Positions 15,248 through 22,357 of a stretch of DNA of 38,639 nucleotides are shown here, piece after piece; the stretch's first letter is position 1; every line of letters begins with the position of its first letter. The notes under the pieces were generated by a model, which searched no databases, had not been told where the DNA came from, and saw nothing but the letters and a program-made list of their open reading frames with translations. Both the position numbers and the translations under genes were made by a program. Location of the stretch: the NCBI GenBank assembly GCA_002102825.1, contig DABJ01000029.1:170075-208713 (forward strand), read 5' to 3'. The DNA comes from Candidatus Gastranaerophilales bacterium HUM_12. Its GTDB lineage: Bacteria; Cyanobacteriota; Vampirovibrionia; Gastranaerophilales; Gastranaerophilaceae.

Positions 15248-16267
15248 TTATTGTTGGGCCAATTTTTCACGAACAAGTTTTTCAACTTCAGCCAAAATTT
15301 CTGGATTTTGTTCCAAAAATTCTTTAGCTTTTTCTCTACCTTGTCCTAATTTTTCTTCATTATAGCTAAACCATGCTCCAGCTTTTTTAACAATATCTAA
15401 ATTAACCGCAACATCTAAGATATTACCGATTTTAGAAATACCTTTACCAAAGATAATATCAAATTCAGCAGTTCTGAATGGAGGAGCAACCTTGTTTTTC
15501 AAAACTCTAACTCTTACATGGTTACCTATTTCACCCTCATCACCTTTAAGAGTTTCTGTACGTTTAATTTCCATACGAACAGAAGCATAATATTTAAGAG
15601 CATTACCACCGGTAGTTGTTTCAGGATTACCGTACATAACACCGATTTTCATTCTCAATTGGTTAATGAAAATTACAGTTGTATTTGTCTTACCAATAAT
15701 ACCTGTTAATTTTCTCAAAGCTTTAGACATCAAACGAGCTTGAAGACCCATTTGTTGATCTTCCATAGATCCCTCAATTTCAGCTTTAGGAACAAGAGCT
15801 GCAACTGAGTCAACTACAACGATATCAACAGCTCCGGAACGAACCAATTCTTCTGTAATATCAAGGGCTTGTTCACCTGTATCAGGTTGAGAGATTAAAA
15901 GATTATCTACATCAACACCTAAATTTCTGGCATATTCTGGGTCAAGAGCATGTTCCGCATCAACGAATGCAGCAATTCCACCTTTTTTCTGACATTCAGC
16001 AACTATATGTTGTGCCAAAGTTGTTTTACCGGAAGATTCCGGACCGTAAATTTCAATAATACGACCTCTTGGAATGCCGCCAATACCAAGAGCAACATCT
16101 AAAGATAATGCTCCTGTAGGGATAGCATCAACATTGACAGTGGTTTTGTCACCAAGCTTCATAATTGAACCTTTACCAAAGTCTTTTTCAATTTTTTCAA
16201 TAGCTAATTTTAAAGCTTTATTTCTTTCTTCGCTAATATTTACAGCCGGTGTTTCTTTCGCTGCCAT
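15248..16267 (-). CDS. recA: RecA recombinase
   Basis: RecA forms filaments on single-stranded DNA and drives homologous strand exchange and the SOS response. The 339-residue protein is full length. Walker A is GPESSGKT (75-82), followed by VVVDSVAAL (Walker B) and the L2-loop region FINQLRMKIGVMYGNPETTT. The C-terminus is short and moderately acidic. AGAGGATT precedes the ATG. It lies 12 bp behind a MerR-like gene and is very probably co-transcribed with it. I see no LexA-box-like palindrome of the Gram-positive (GAACnnnnGTTC) or cyanobacterial (GTACnnnnGTTC-like) kind near the operon promoter, so SOS control cannot be claimed. Confidence 0.98.
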   Translation of the reverse strand: MAAKETPAVNISEERNKALKLAIEKIEKDFGKGSIMKLGDKTTVNVDAIPTGALSLDVALGIGGIPRGRIIEIYGPESSGKTTLAQHIVAECQKKGGIAAFVDAEHALDPEYARNLGVDVDNLLISQPDTGEQALDITEELVRSGAVDIVVVDSVAALVPKAEIEGSMEDQQMGLQARLMSKALRKLTGIIGKTNTTVIFINQLRMKIGVMYGNPETTTGGNALKYYASVRMEIKRTETLKGDEGEIGNHVRVRVLKNKVAPPFRTAEFDIIFGKGISKIGNILDVAVNLDIVKKAGAWFSYNEEKLGQGREKAKEFLEQNPEILAEVEKLVREKLAQQ

Positions 16268-16279
16268 GTCTAAATCCTC

Positions 16280-16816
16280 TTATTCCCAAACGTAAACTTC
16301 TTTTTTCTTATAAAAACCTAATGCAACAGGTTTGTAGCTATTTAATTCGTTTTTCAATTGATAAACTTCTTTGTTCAAGTCAACAATTTTTTGTTTCAAA
16401 GTTTCGTTGTCAGTTTTGCAACGGATTAATTCAACAACAACATCATCCATACCTTCAAGTTTTTCATCAATAACTTTAGCAATCTTGTTGCTCAATTTAA
16501 CTTCTAAATCTTGAAGAGTTGTTAAAATACTTCTAACAGCGGCACTGTTATTTGTAACAGCGGTAGATGATGAACCACCAGCCATTACAGGTGTTCTAGA
16601 TGAAACAGGATTTGTGACAACACCATTAACTTGTGCTTGAATTTTTCTTAAATTTTTCACTTCATCATAAGAAAAATATGTGTGACCCATAGCATTTTTT
16701 CTAGGTCTTATAGCAGCTTTTTTACATAAATCAACAATTTCCTTGTTGTCTGCTTTTAAAATTGTTCTAACCTCTTGAGGTGTTAAAGTTCTCTCGTTTA
16801 ATCTGTCTTTTATCAT
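16280..16816 (-). CDS. MerR-like HTH protein with C-terminal coiled coil
   Basis: The 178-residue protein has an N-terminal helix-turn-helix region resembling MerR-type winged helices (LTPQEVRTILKADNKEIVDL to HTYFSYDEVKNLRKI, about residues 10-60). A Ser/Thr/Ala-rich linker (about 72-95) and a long coiled coil (about 98-160) follow, ending in an aromatic tail, EVYVWE. No metal-binding cysteine pair like that of MerR is visible. AAGGGATA precedes the ATG. It is the first gene of the recA operon, so it could regulate recA or its own synthesis, or bind DNA structurally. The pairing with recA is the main functional hint; the role is not known to me. Confidence 0.7.
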   Translation of the reverse strand: MIKDRLNERTLTPQEVRTILKADNKEIVDLCKKAAIRPRKNAMGHTYFSYDEVKNLRKIQAQVNGVVTNPVSSRTPVMAGGSSSTAVTNNSAAVRSILTTLQDLEVKLSNKIAKVIDEKLEGMDDVVVELIRCKTDNETLKQKIVDLNKEVYQLKNELNSYKPVALGFYKKKEVYVWE

Positions 16817-16851
16817 TTATATCTATCCCTTAAAAAAACATTCCCATCACT

Positions 16852-16880
16852 ATATTATTACATTATTAAATTTGTGGCAA
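16852..16880 (-). promoter_or_regulatory. Promoter of the MerR-like gene and recA
   Basis: Minus strand: TTGCCA (16875-16880), 17 nt, TAATAT (16852-16857). The start would be near 16845, with a 28-nt leader that carries AAGGGATA. Confidence 0.55.
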
Positions 16881-16930
16881 ATTATTTTCATGCATTCATG
16901 AAGAAATGTAAAGCGGAAAAACAAACCACC

Positions 16931-17599
16931 TTATTTTTCAACAATTTGCGCCGAAATTGTACCAAATAAAAAGCAGCATTTTTTTACATATTTAAACCCA
17001 TGCTTTTCAAATTCTCTTATAAGTTCATCAGGTTCTGGAAATTCATTTTTTGATTTTAAAAGATATTCATAATTTTGTGGTTCTTTTTTTAAAAGTTTAA
17101 CTTCTAATGGCACAACAAAATCAAAAATTTTGCTAATAAAATTATGTTCTCCAAAATCAAGTTGCAAAAACTTTCCACCTTTCTTTAAAACTTTATAAAT
17201 TTCAGAAATCGCTTCATCTCTATTTTCGATATTTCTCAATCCAAAACCCATTGTTACATAATCAAATTCCCCGTCTTCAAATGGCAAATCCGTACAATCA
17301 CCTTGCATAAAAACACCTAACGGATTTTTAATTTTTGCAAGTTTTATCATTTTTTCTGAAATATCAAATCCAATAATTCTTGCTCTTGGATAAAATTTTG
17401 AAATGATTTTAGTGAAATCTCCTGTTCCACAGCATAAATCAAGAATCATTGTACGTGGTTCAATTTTTAATTCTTTTATCGCTAAAAACTTTATTACATA
17501 ATGCATTCCAAATGAAATTACATTATTCATAAAATCATAATATGAAGAAATTTCATCAAACATATTTTTTATTTTTTCGGGATTTTTATTAATGCTCAT
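16931..17599 (-). CDS. UbiE/MenG-family SAM-dependent methyltransferase
   Basis: Class I methyltransferase of 222 residues, resembling demethylmenaquinone methyltransferase. Family motifs are YYDFMNNVISFGMH (20-33), SAM-binding DLCCGTGD (54-61), FDISEKM and GFGLRN (118-123). The segment after GMH, which is usually HR-x-W-R, reads YVIKFLAI here, and the C-terminal region is shortened, so the protein is a diverged member of slightly reduced length. MenG methylates demethylmenaquinone at the last step of menaquinone synthesis; no other men genes are in view. The ribosome site is weak (GGAAAAATT before the ATG). It is divergent from the DUF4127 gene, with 48 bp between the starts. Confidence 0.8.
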   Translation of the reverse strand: MSINKNPEKIKNMFDEISSYYDFMNNVISFGMHYVIKFLAIKELKIEPRTMILDLCCGTGDFTKIISKFYPRARIIGFDISEKMIKLAKIKNPLGVFMQGDCTDLPFEDGEFDYVTMGFGLRNIENRDEAISEIYKVLKKGGKFLQLDFGEHNFISKIFDFVVPLEVKLLKKEPQNYEYLLKSKNEFPEPDELIREFEKHGFKYVKKCCFLFGTISAQIVEK

Positions 17600-17610
17600 A
17601 ATTTTTCCAT

Positions 17611-17638
17611 TTACTTCAATCTTATTTTTAATTACAAT
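17611..17638 (+). promoter_or_regulatory. Candidate promoter of the DUF4127 gene
   Basis: TTACTT (17611-17616), 16 nt, TACAAT (17633-17638). The box ends 9 nt before the ATG and no ribosome site is visible, so the leader would be only a few bases. Confidence 0.35.
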
Positions 17639-17647
17639 AATTATATT

Positions 17648-18994
17648 ATGAAAATCGCATTCGTACCAATAGATAATCGTCCGGTTTGTTATTCTTTGCC
17701 AAAACTTATTGCAGGCATAGATTCTTCAATCGAATTTTATATTCCTAAAAGAGAACTGTTAGGAGATTTAACTCATAGCGCAGATATTGACGGATTGTTT
17801 CAATGGCTGATGGAGTTACCCAAACTTGATGCTATTGTTTTGTCACTTGATACAGTTGCTTATGGAGGATTGATTCCATCAAGAAGATGTCCTGAAACAT
17901 TTGAACAAATTAAGAAAAGAATTGAAATTTTGCGAGAAATTCTTGAAGATAAAAGTTGCAAAGTATATGCTTTTTCTAGTATTATGAGAATTTCAAATAA
18001 TAATATTAATGAAGAAGAAAAAGAATATTGGTCTGAATGGGGGAAAAAAATTTTTGAGTACTCTTATAATGTCCACAAATCCGGTCGAAATGGCTGCAAA
18101 ATTCATGACATTCCAAGCAATGTTTTAGATGATTACATTGAAACACGTCGTAGAAATTTTGAAATTAACAAAATCTATTACCAATGGCAAAAACAAGGAG
18201 TATTTGATACTTTAGTATTTTCAAAAGATGATTGCGCTGAATATGGTTTCAATGTTCAAGAAGCTCAATTTTTAGAAAAAATGGGAGCATTCACAAAAAC
18301 CGGAGCAGATGAAATTCCGTTGAGTTTACTTGCTAGAGCAATTCAAGGTGATGTAAAAATTTGTCCGATATTTTTAGCACCGGAATATAAGAACCTAATT
18401 TCAAATTACGAAGATATTTCTATTGAAAAATCTGTATTAGGACAAATTGATTTGTGTGGTTGCAAAGCTGTTAAAACACAAGAAGAAGCAGATATCATTC
18501 TCTATATAAACAATTTCAAAGACCATCAGGGCGAAATTGTTATGAAAATTGCCACCGAACACTTTAATTCCAAATTTGTTACACCAAATTCACCGTATAT
18601 GGTTGCAGATGTCAGATTTGCAAATGGTTCAGATAATGGATTTGTTAAGGCATTTTTTGAAAATAAAATTGATGATGAAAATTTCTTTGGGTATTCGGCT
18701 TGGAATACATCTGCCAATACTTTGGGAAGTTTAATCTGTGGAGCTAAAGTTAAGTTTTTAGCAAAAAATTATGACAAAGAAAATTTTGAAAAGTTAGGAA
18801 TAATCAGATTTTTAGATGATTGGGCTTACCAAGCTAATATACGCCAAAAACTTTCACGTCCAAACATTGAAGAATTAACAAATGACATGAAAAAATTTGA
18901 AGAAATTATTGAGGGAATTTATAATCAAAAGATAAATGCAAAATACAAATTCCCGTGGAATAGATTGTTTGAGGTAGAAGTTGAACTTAATTGA
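17648..18994 (+). CDS. DUF4127 family protein
   Basis: The 448-residue protein begins with KIAFVPIDNRPVCYSLPKLI, the hallmark of DUF4127 proteins, which are usually about 500 residues long. LDAIVLSLDTVAYGGLIPSR follows, and WNTSANTLGSLI appears near the C-terminus. No signal peptide or membrane helix is present, so it is likely cytoplasmic. The biochemical role of the family is not known to me; the N-terminal Asp/Asn/Arg cluster and the AYGGL motif look like active-site material. The MntP-like gene overlaps its last 14 bases, so the two should be translated together. The ATG is reached very soon after a putative -10 box. Confidence 0.85.
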   Translation: MKIAFVPIDNRPVCYSLPKLIAGIDSSIEFYIPKRELLGDLTHSADIDGLFQWLMELPKLDAIVLSLDTVAYGGLIPSRRCPETFEQIKKRIEILREILEDKSCKVYAFSSIMRISNNNINEEEKEYWSEWGKKIFEYSYNVHKSGRNGCKIHDIPSNVLDDYIETRRRNFEINKIYYQWQKQGVFDTLVFSKDDCAEYGFNVQEAQFLEKMGAFTKTGADEIPLSLLARAIQGDVKICPIFLAPEYKNLISNYEDISIEKSVLGQIDLCGCKAVKTQEEADIILYINNFKDHQGEIVMKIATEHFNSKFVTPNSPYMVADVRFANGSDNGFVKAFFENKIDDENFFGYSAWNTSANTLGSLICGAKVKFLAKNYDKENFEKLGIIRFLDDWAYQANIRQKLSRPNIEELTNDMKKFEEIIEGIYNQKINAKYKFPWNRLFEVEVELN

Positions 18995-19523
18995 TTTAAT
19001 ATTACTTGCAGTGGCATTGGGAATAGACTGTTTAGTAGTATCTTTTTCTCAAGGATTAATTTTTACAGCAAACAGAACAAAGAATTCTTTTAATTTAGCT
19101 CTAACAATGGGATTATTTCAAGGATTAATGCCCGTAATCGGTTACATTGGTGCAAACTCCCTTGCAAAACTTTTAGCTCCATACAGCAAATGGATAGTCT
19201 TTGGTATTTTCTTTGTTTTAGGTTTGAAATTCATTATAGAAGCATTTCAACCCAAAGCAGATGAAGTTGAGTGTATCGGTTTCAAATGTTTGATGAGTTT
19301 AGGACTTGCCACAAGTATTGATGCATTGGTATCTGGCGCATCTATTAGATTAACTCATACAAACCTCTTGTTATCTGTAACATTGATTGGCTTGGCATCA
19401 TTTTTATTATCAGTTATCGGTTTTTGGAGTGGAAACTTTTTAAAAAATCTCCCATCTAAATATCTTGAAATCTCTGGTGGTGTAATTTTAATTCTTCTTG
19501 CCATAAAATCTATTATTTTTTAA
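18981..19523 (+). CDS. MntP-like manganese exporter
   Basis: Inner-membrane protein of 180 residues with six hydrophobic helices. The two family half-repeats are visible: ALGIDCLVVSFSQG near residue 12 and LGLATSIDALVSGAS near 110. Each holds the intramembrane Asp expected to bind the ion. MntP-family proteins export Mn2+ and protect against excess manganese. A Cys pair (ECIGFKC) lies in the central cytoplasmic loop. The start is TTG at 18981, chosen because GAGG lies 6-7 nt upstream and the first helix begins immediately. This makes the gene overlap the DUF4127 stop by 14 nt. No riboswitch of the yybP-ykoY kind is seen. Confidence 0.85.
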   Translation: MNLIDLILLAVALGIDCLVVSFSQGLIFTANRTKNSFNLALTMGLFQGLMPVIGYIGANSLAKLLAPYSKWIVFGIFFVLGLKFIIEAFQPKADEVECIGFKCLMSLGLATSIDALVSGASIRLTHTNLLLSVTLIGLASFLLSVIGFWSGNFLKNLPSKYLEISGGVILILLAIKSIIF

Positions 19524-19591
19524 TATTAAGGCAATTTTTAAGACAAAAAATACTTTATATATATGTAGGTTGAAATATAAAGGAAAATATT

Positions 19592-20029
19592 ATGTCTTCA
19601 AATTGGGTTTCAAATTTAGATATGTTAGCAGCTGGCGGTGTTATTGATTTTGATGCTGCAGCTTATTTGCTTGATCAACCGGCAAGATATGTCGGAAATC
19701 CTCAAATTGAGGGCTTGCCACTAGAAAACCCATCACTATTACCGCAAGGAGTTAAATTGAAAGATGTTCCACAAATGGACGAATATAGTGGGTCAAACAA
19801 AAAACCGTCTGCAAGCACTTCTTGGAAGAAATGGGCATTTGGCGGACTGGTTACAACATTGATTGGTGCGGGTGCTTTTGCACTATTTAAAGGTAAAGTT
19901 CCATTCTTAGGTAAAATTGCCTCTGGCGCTTCAAAAGTTACATCTTCGGCAAAAGGTCTGGGCGCAACAGCTTTAAACTATATCAAAAAACCGTTCACAT
20001 GGATTGCGTCCAAAATTAAAAAGCCATAA
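19592..20029 (+). CDS. Small single-pass membrane protein, unknown function
   Basis: No family recognised. The 145-residue protein has a polar N-terminal half (about residues 1-78, with LLDQPARYVGNPQIEGLPLE), one transmembrane helix (about 81-99, WAFGGLVTTLIGAGAFALF) and a basic, Gly/Ser/Ala-rich C-terminus ending in IASKIKKP that may form amphipathic helices. AAAGGAAAA precedes the ATG. It is flanked by the MntP-like gene (68 bp upstream) and by adk, which has its own promoter. Topology and partner are unknown. It is counted as real on the basis of ribosome site, codon use and a coherent membrane-protein layout. Confidence 0.65.
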   Translation: MSSNWVSNLDMLAAGGVIDFDAAAYLLDQPARYVGNPQIEGLPLENPSLLPQGVKLKDVPQMDEYSGSNKKPSASTSWKKWAFGGLVTTLIGAGAFALFKGKVPFLGKIASGASKVTSSAKGLGATALNYIKKPFTWIASKIKKP

Positions 20030-20040
20030 TTAACTTAATA

Positions 20041-20069
20041 TTGAAATAGAAAATCTCTTGATGTAGAAT
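20041..20069 (+). promoter_or_regulatory. Promoter of adk
   Basis: TTGAAA (20041-20046), 17 nt, TAGAAT (20064-20069). The start would be near 20076, giving a leader of about 37 nt. Confidence 0.6.
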
Positions 20070-20112
20070 ATTCCTGTTGGTTAAAAATAGACAAAGGAAA
20101 AGAGATTTCACT

Positions 20113-20784
20113 ATGACTGAAAATGTTAGAAAACAAATGATTTTTTTAGGGCCACCTGCTTGTGGTAAAGGTACTCAAACAAACAGATTATCAGAAGAAA
20201 TGAAGTTACCTCACGTTGATACAGGTTCTTTATTGAGAGCTGAAATTAAAAATGGCACTGAAAATGGTAAAATTGCTAAATCTTACATTGATAAAGGTAA
20301 CCTTGTTCCTGTTGAACTTGTTGCATCTATTATCAAAGACAGATTAGCTCAAGACGATTGCAAAAATGGTTATATCTTAGACGGATACCCAAGAAGTGTT
20401 GAACAAGCAGACTTACTTGAAGACATCAACAAAGAAATCAACGGTAACGACAAAGCTGATTTCAGAGCAATTTATTTTGATTTAGATCCGGAAATTTTGA
20501 TTGCAAGAATTGTAAATCGTCGTTCTTGTCCAAAATGTGGAGAAATCTACAACACTAAATTCAAACCTACAAAAGTTGCAGGAATTTGTGACAAATGTGG
20601 TGCTGAATTAACTCAAAGAAAAGACGACAATGAAGAAACTGCAAAAGCTCGTTTTGATACATATTTCAAAGAAACAGCTCCATTAATTGATTACTACAAA
20701 AACAAAGGTGTTCTTAGAACTATCAACGCAGAGGGTTCAATTGATGAAGTTTGGGAAAGACTTTTGAAAGTTATTAACGACTAA
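20113..20784 (+). CDS. adk: Adenylate kinase, long zinc-lid form
   Basis: Interconverts ATP + AMP and 2 ADP in the cytoplasm. The 223-residue enzyme has a P-loop at 13-20, DTGSLLRAE (AMP site), DGYPRS (90-95) and a LID domain with four cysteines (Cys139, 142, 159, 162; CPKC...CDKC) that bind zinc. The P-loop reads GPPACGKG, with Ala where the first Gly of the GxGK motif is usual and Cys where Ala is usual. DGYPR replaces the common DGFPR. The start at 20113 is chosen because AAGGAAAAGAGA precedes it; the longer in-frame ATG at 20077 lies at the predicted transcription start. A strong terminator follows (20805-20840). Confidence 0.95.
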   Translation: MTENVRKQMIFLGPPACGKGTQTNRLSEEMKLPHVDTGSLLRAEIKNGTENGKIAKSYIDKGNLVPVELVASIIKDRLAQDDCKNGYILDGYPRSVEQADLLEDINKEINGNDKADFRAIYFDLDPEILIARIVNRRSCPKCGEIYNTKFKPTKVAGICDKCGAELTQRKDDNEETAKARFDTYFKETAPLIDYYKNKGVLRTINAEGSIDEVWERLLKVIND

Positions 20785-20804
20785 TTGAAATTCTTTAAAA
20801 ATAT

Positions 20805-20840
20805 AAAAAGACGGTAGGTTTTTAAACTTATCGTCTTTTT
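20805..20840 (+). terminator. Intrinsic terminator of adk
   Basis: AAAAAGACGGTAGGTTT pairs with AAACTTATCGTCTTTTT through about 17 bp, including two G-U pairs, around a 2-nt loop. The T-run ends the stem. Confidence 0.85.
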
Positions 20841-20861
20841 TATTTAAAAAATGTGTATTTA

Positions 20862-20889
20862 TTCACTTATTTGAAAATTTTGTTATAAT
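20862..20889 (+). promoter_or_regulatory. Promoter of fliI, probably leaderless
   Basis: TTCACT (20862-20867), 16 nt, consensus TATAAT (20884-20889). The ATG starts 7 nt after the -10 box, so the transcript should begin at or beside it. No ribosome site is present. It resembles the pgeF promoter. Confidence 0.6.
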
Positions 20890-20896
20890 AAAAATT

Positions 20897-22243
20897 ATGA
20901 CAGATATTGATAAAAGTGATTTAGAAGAATTAAAGCAGAGAGTTAAAGAAAAACTTGACGGAACTCATTTGATTTCGTACAAGGGAACCGTTTCAAAACT
21001 TTTAGGATTGACAGTAGAAGTTAAACTTCCGGGGCTAAAAATCGGTGACCTTTGCTATATTGAAACTTATGATGGAAAACAAAAACCTGCAGAAGTTCAG
21101 GCATTCAAAGGTGAAGTTGCTCAATTATCACTTTTGCTAGACGGTAGCGGAATTGGTCAAGGGAGTTTAGTTACAACAACAAGACGACCGATTACTGTTC
21201 CGGTTGGAGATTTTTTATTAGGGCGATTAATTGATCCACTTGGAAATCCGATAGACGGAAAACCACTTGATACCACAAATGCCTTATGGAGACCAATTGA
21301 AGGACCTCCCCCAGGGCCATTCGAAAGACCTATTATTACAGAACAATTCTCAACAGGTGTTCGTGCAATTGATGGTTGTATGACAATGGGTTGCGGACAA
21401 CGTTTGGGGCTTTTTGCAGGGTCAGGTGTAGGTAAAAGTACACTTCTGGGTATGATTGCAAGAAATTCAGATGCTGATGTCAACGTAGTTGCACTGATTG
21501 GTGAACGTGGAAGAGAAGTTAAAGAGTTTGTTGAAGATTCTTTGGGTGAGGTTGGTATGGCAAAATCCGTTTTGGTATGTTCAACAGGCGACCAGCCACC
21601 ATTGATTCGTCAAAAAGCTTTGTTAACAGCAACAGCAGTTTGCGAATATTTTAGAGATCAAGGCAAAAAAGTTTTCCTTATGACAGATACTGTTACTCGT
21701 TGCGCTATGGCAGGTCGTGAAGTTGGTTTGTCATTAGGAGAACCACCGACAATGAAAGGTTATCCGCCATCAATTTTTTCATGGCTTCAAAAAGTACTTG
21801 AAAGAGCCGGAAACAGTCCAAAAGGTTCAATTACTGCTTTATATACAGTACTTATGGAGGGTGATGATATTTCAGACCCGATTGTTGATATTGTGCGTGG
21901 TATTGTAGACGGCCACATTTTCTTGTCAAGAAAAGTTGCGGAATCTAACCACTATCCGGCAATTGATGTATTAGGAAGTATTTCCCGTTTGATGAGCGCA
22001 ATTGCATCTCCGGAACATAAAGCAGCAGCAGCGAAGTTGAGAACAATTATGTCTATGTATCGAGAGAATAAAGATTTGATTGATGTTGGTATGTATCAAC
22101 CTGGGTCAAACCCAAAACTTGATATTGCAATTGAAATGATGCCAAAAGTTAATGCATTTTTGCAACAACGAACCTCTGAAAGCGTAACAATGGAGGGTAC
22201 AATCCAACAACTTGTTGATATGATGCAAGGTGTGGATATTTAG
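20897..22243 (+). CDS. fliI: Flagellum-specific export ATPase FliI
   Basis: Hexameric ATPase of the flagellar type III export apparatus, related to the F1 beta subunit. The 448-residue protein has a beta-barrel N-domain (about 25-95), Walker A AGSGVGKST (174-182), ALIGERGREV (with the catalytic Glu), Walker B KKVFLMTDTVTRCAMAGRE, and the FliI/SctN-typical GEPPTMKGYPPSIF. The C-terminal domain is full length. The separate location, 15 kb from the rod cluster, shows that flagellar genes are dispersed in this genome. A type III secretion SctN is an alternative, but only flagellar partners are seen here. No fliH or fliJ is adjacent. It is monocistronic: leaderless-type promoter at 20862-20889 and terminator at 22301-22329. 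Confidence 0.92.
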   Translation: MTDIDKSDLEELKQRVKEKLDGTHLISYKGTVSKLLGLTVEVKLPGLKIGDLCYIETYDGKQKPAEVQAFKGEVAQLSLLLDGSGIGQGSLVTTTRRPITVPVGDFLLGRLIDPLGNPIDGKPLDTTNALWRPIEGPPPGPFERPIITEQFSTGVRAIDGCMTMGCGQRLGLFAGSGVGKSTLLGMIARNSDADVNVVALIGERGREVKEFVEDSLGEVGMAKSVLVCSTGDQPPLIRQKALLTATAVCEYFRDQGKKVFLMTDTVTRCAMAGREVGLSLGEPPTMKGYPPSIFSWLQKVLERAGNSPKGSITALYTVLMEGDDISDPIVDIVRGIVDGHIFLSRKVAESNHYPAIDVLGSISRLMSAIASPEHKAAAAKLRTIMSMYRENKDLIDVGMYQPGSNPKLDIAIEMMPKVNAFLQQRTSESVTMEGTIQQLVDMMQGVDI

Positions 22244-22300
22244 TCCAAAATCATGTCATTGTAAGGAAAACAAGATTTTTTGAAATATTGCAATAAAAAA

Positions 22301-22329
22301 CCCCGACGTCAATAATTTGTTAGTCGGGG
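22301..22329. terminator. Bidirectional terminator between fliI and rpoC2
   Basis: CCCCGAC (22301-22307) pairs with GTCGGGG (22323-22329). CTTTTATTT follows on the plus strand and TTTTTTATT on the minus strand, so it serves both convergent genes. Confidence 0.85.
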
Positions 22330-22357
22330 CTTTTATTTATTCTAACTTCAAAGAAGA

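Noticed and set aside
16817..16930. LexA/SOS box near the MerR-like-recA promoter
   Set aside because: No GAACnnnnGTTC or GTAC-type palindrome found; only a CATG-AATG-CATG repeat of unknown meaning.
19524..19591. Manganese riboswitch or other RNA around the MntP-like gene
   Set aside because: The gene overlaps the upstream reading frame, so it has no leader of its own, and the downstream gap is short and unstructured.
21157..21483. 108-codon antisense frame within fliI
   Set aside because: It lies opposite the conserved catalytic domain, is proline-rich without domain features, and has no start signals.
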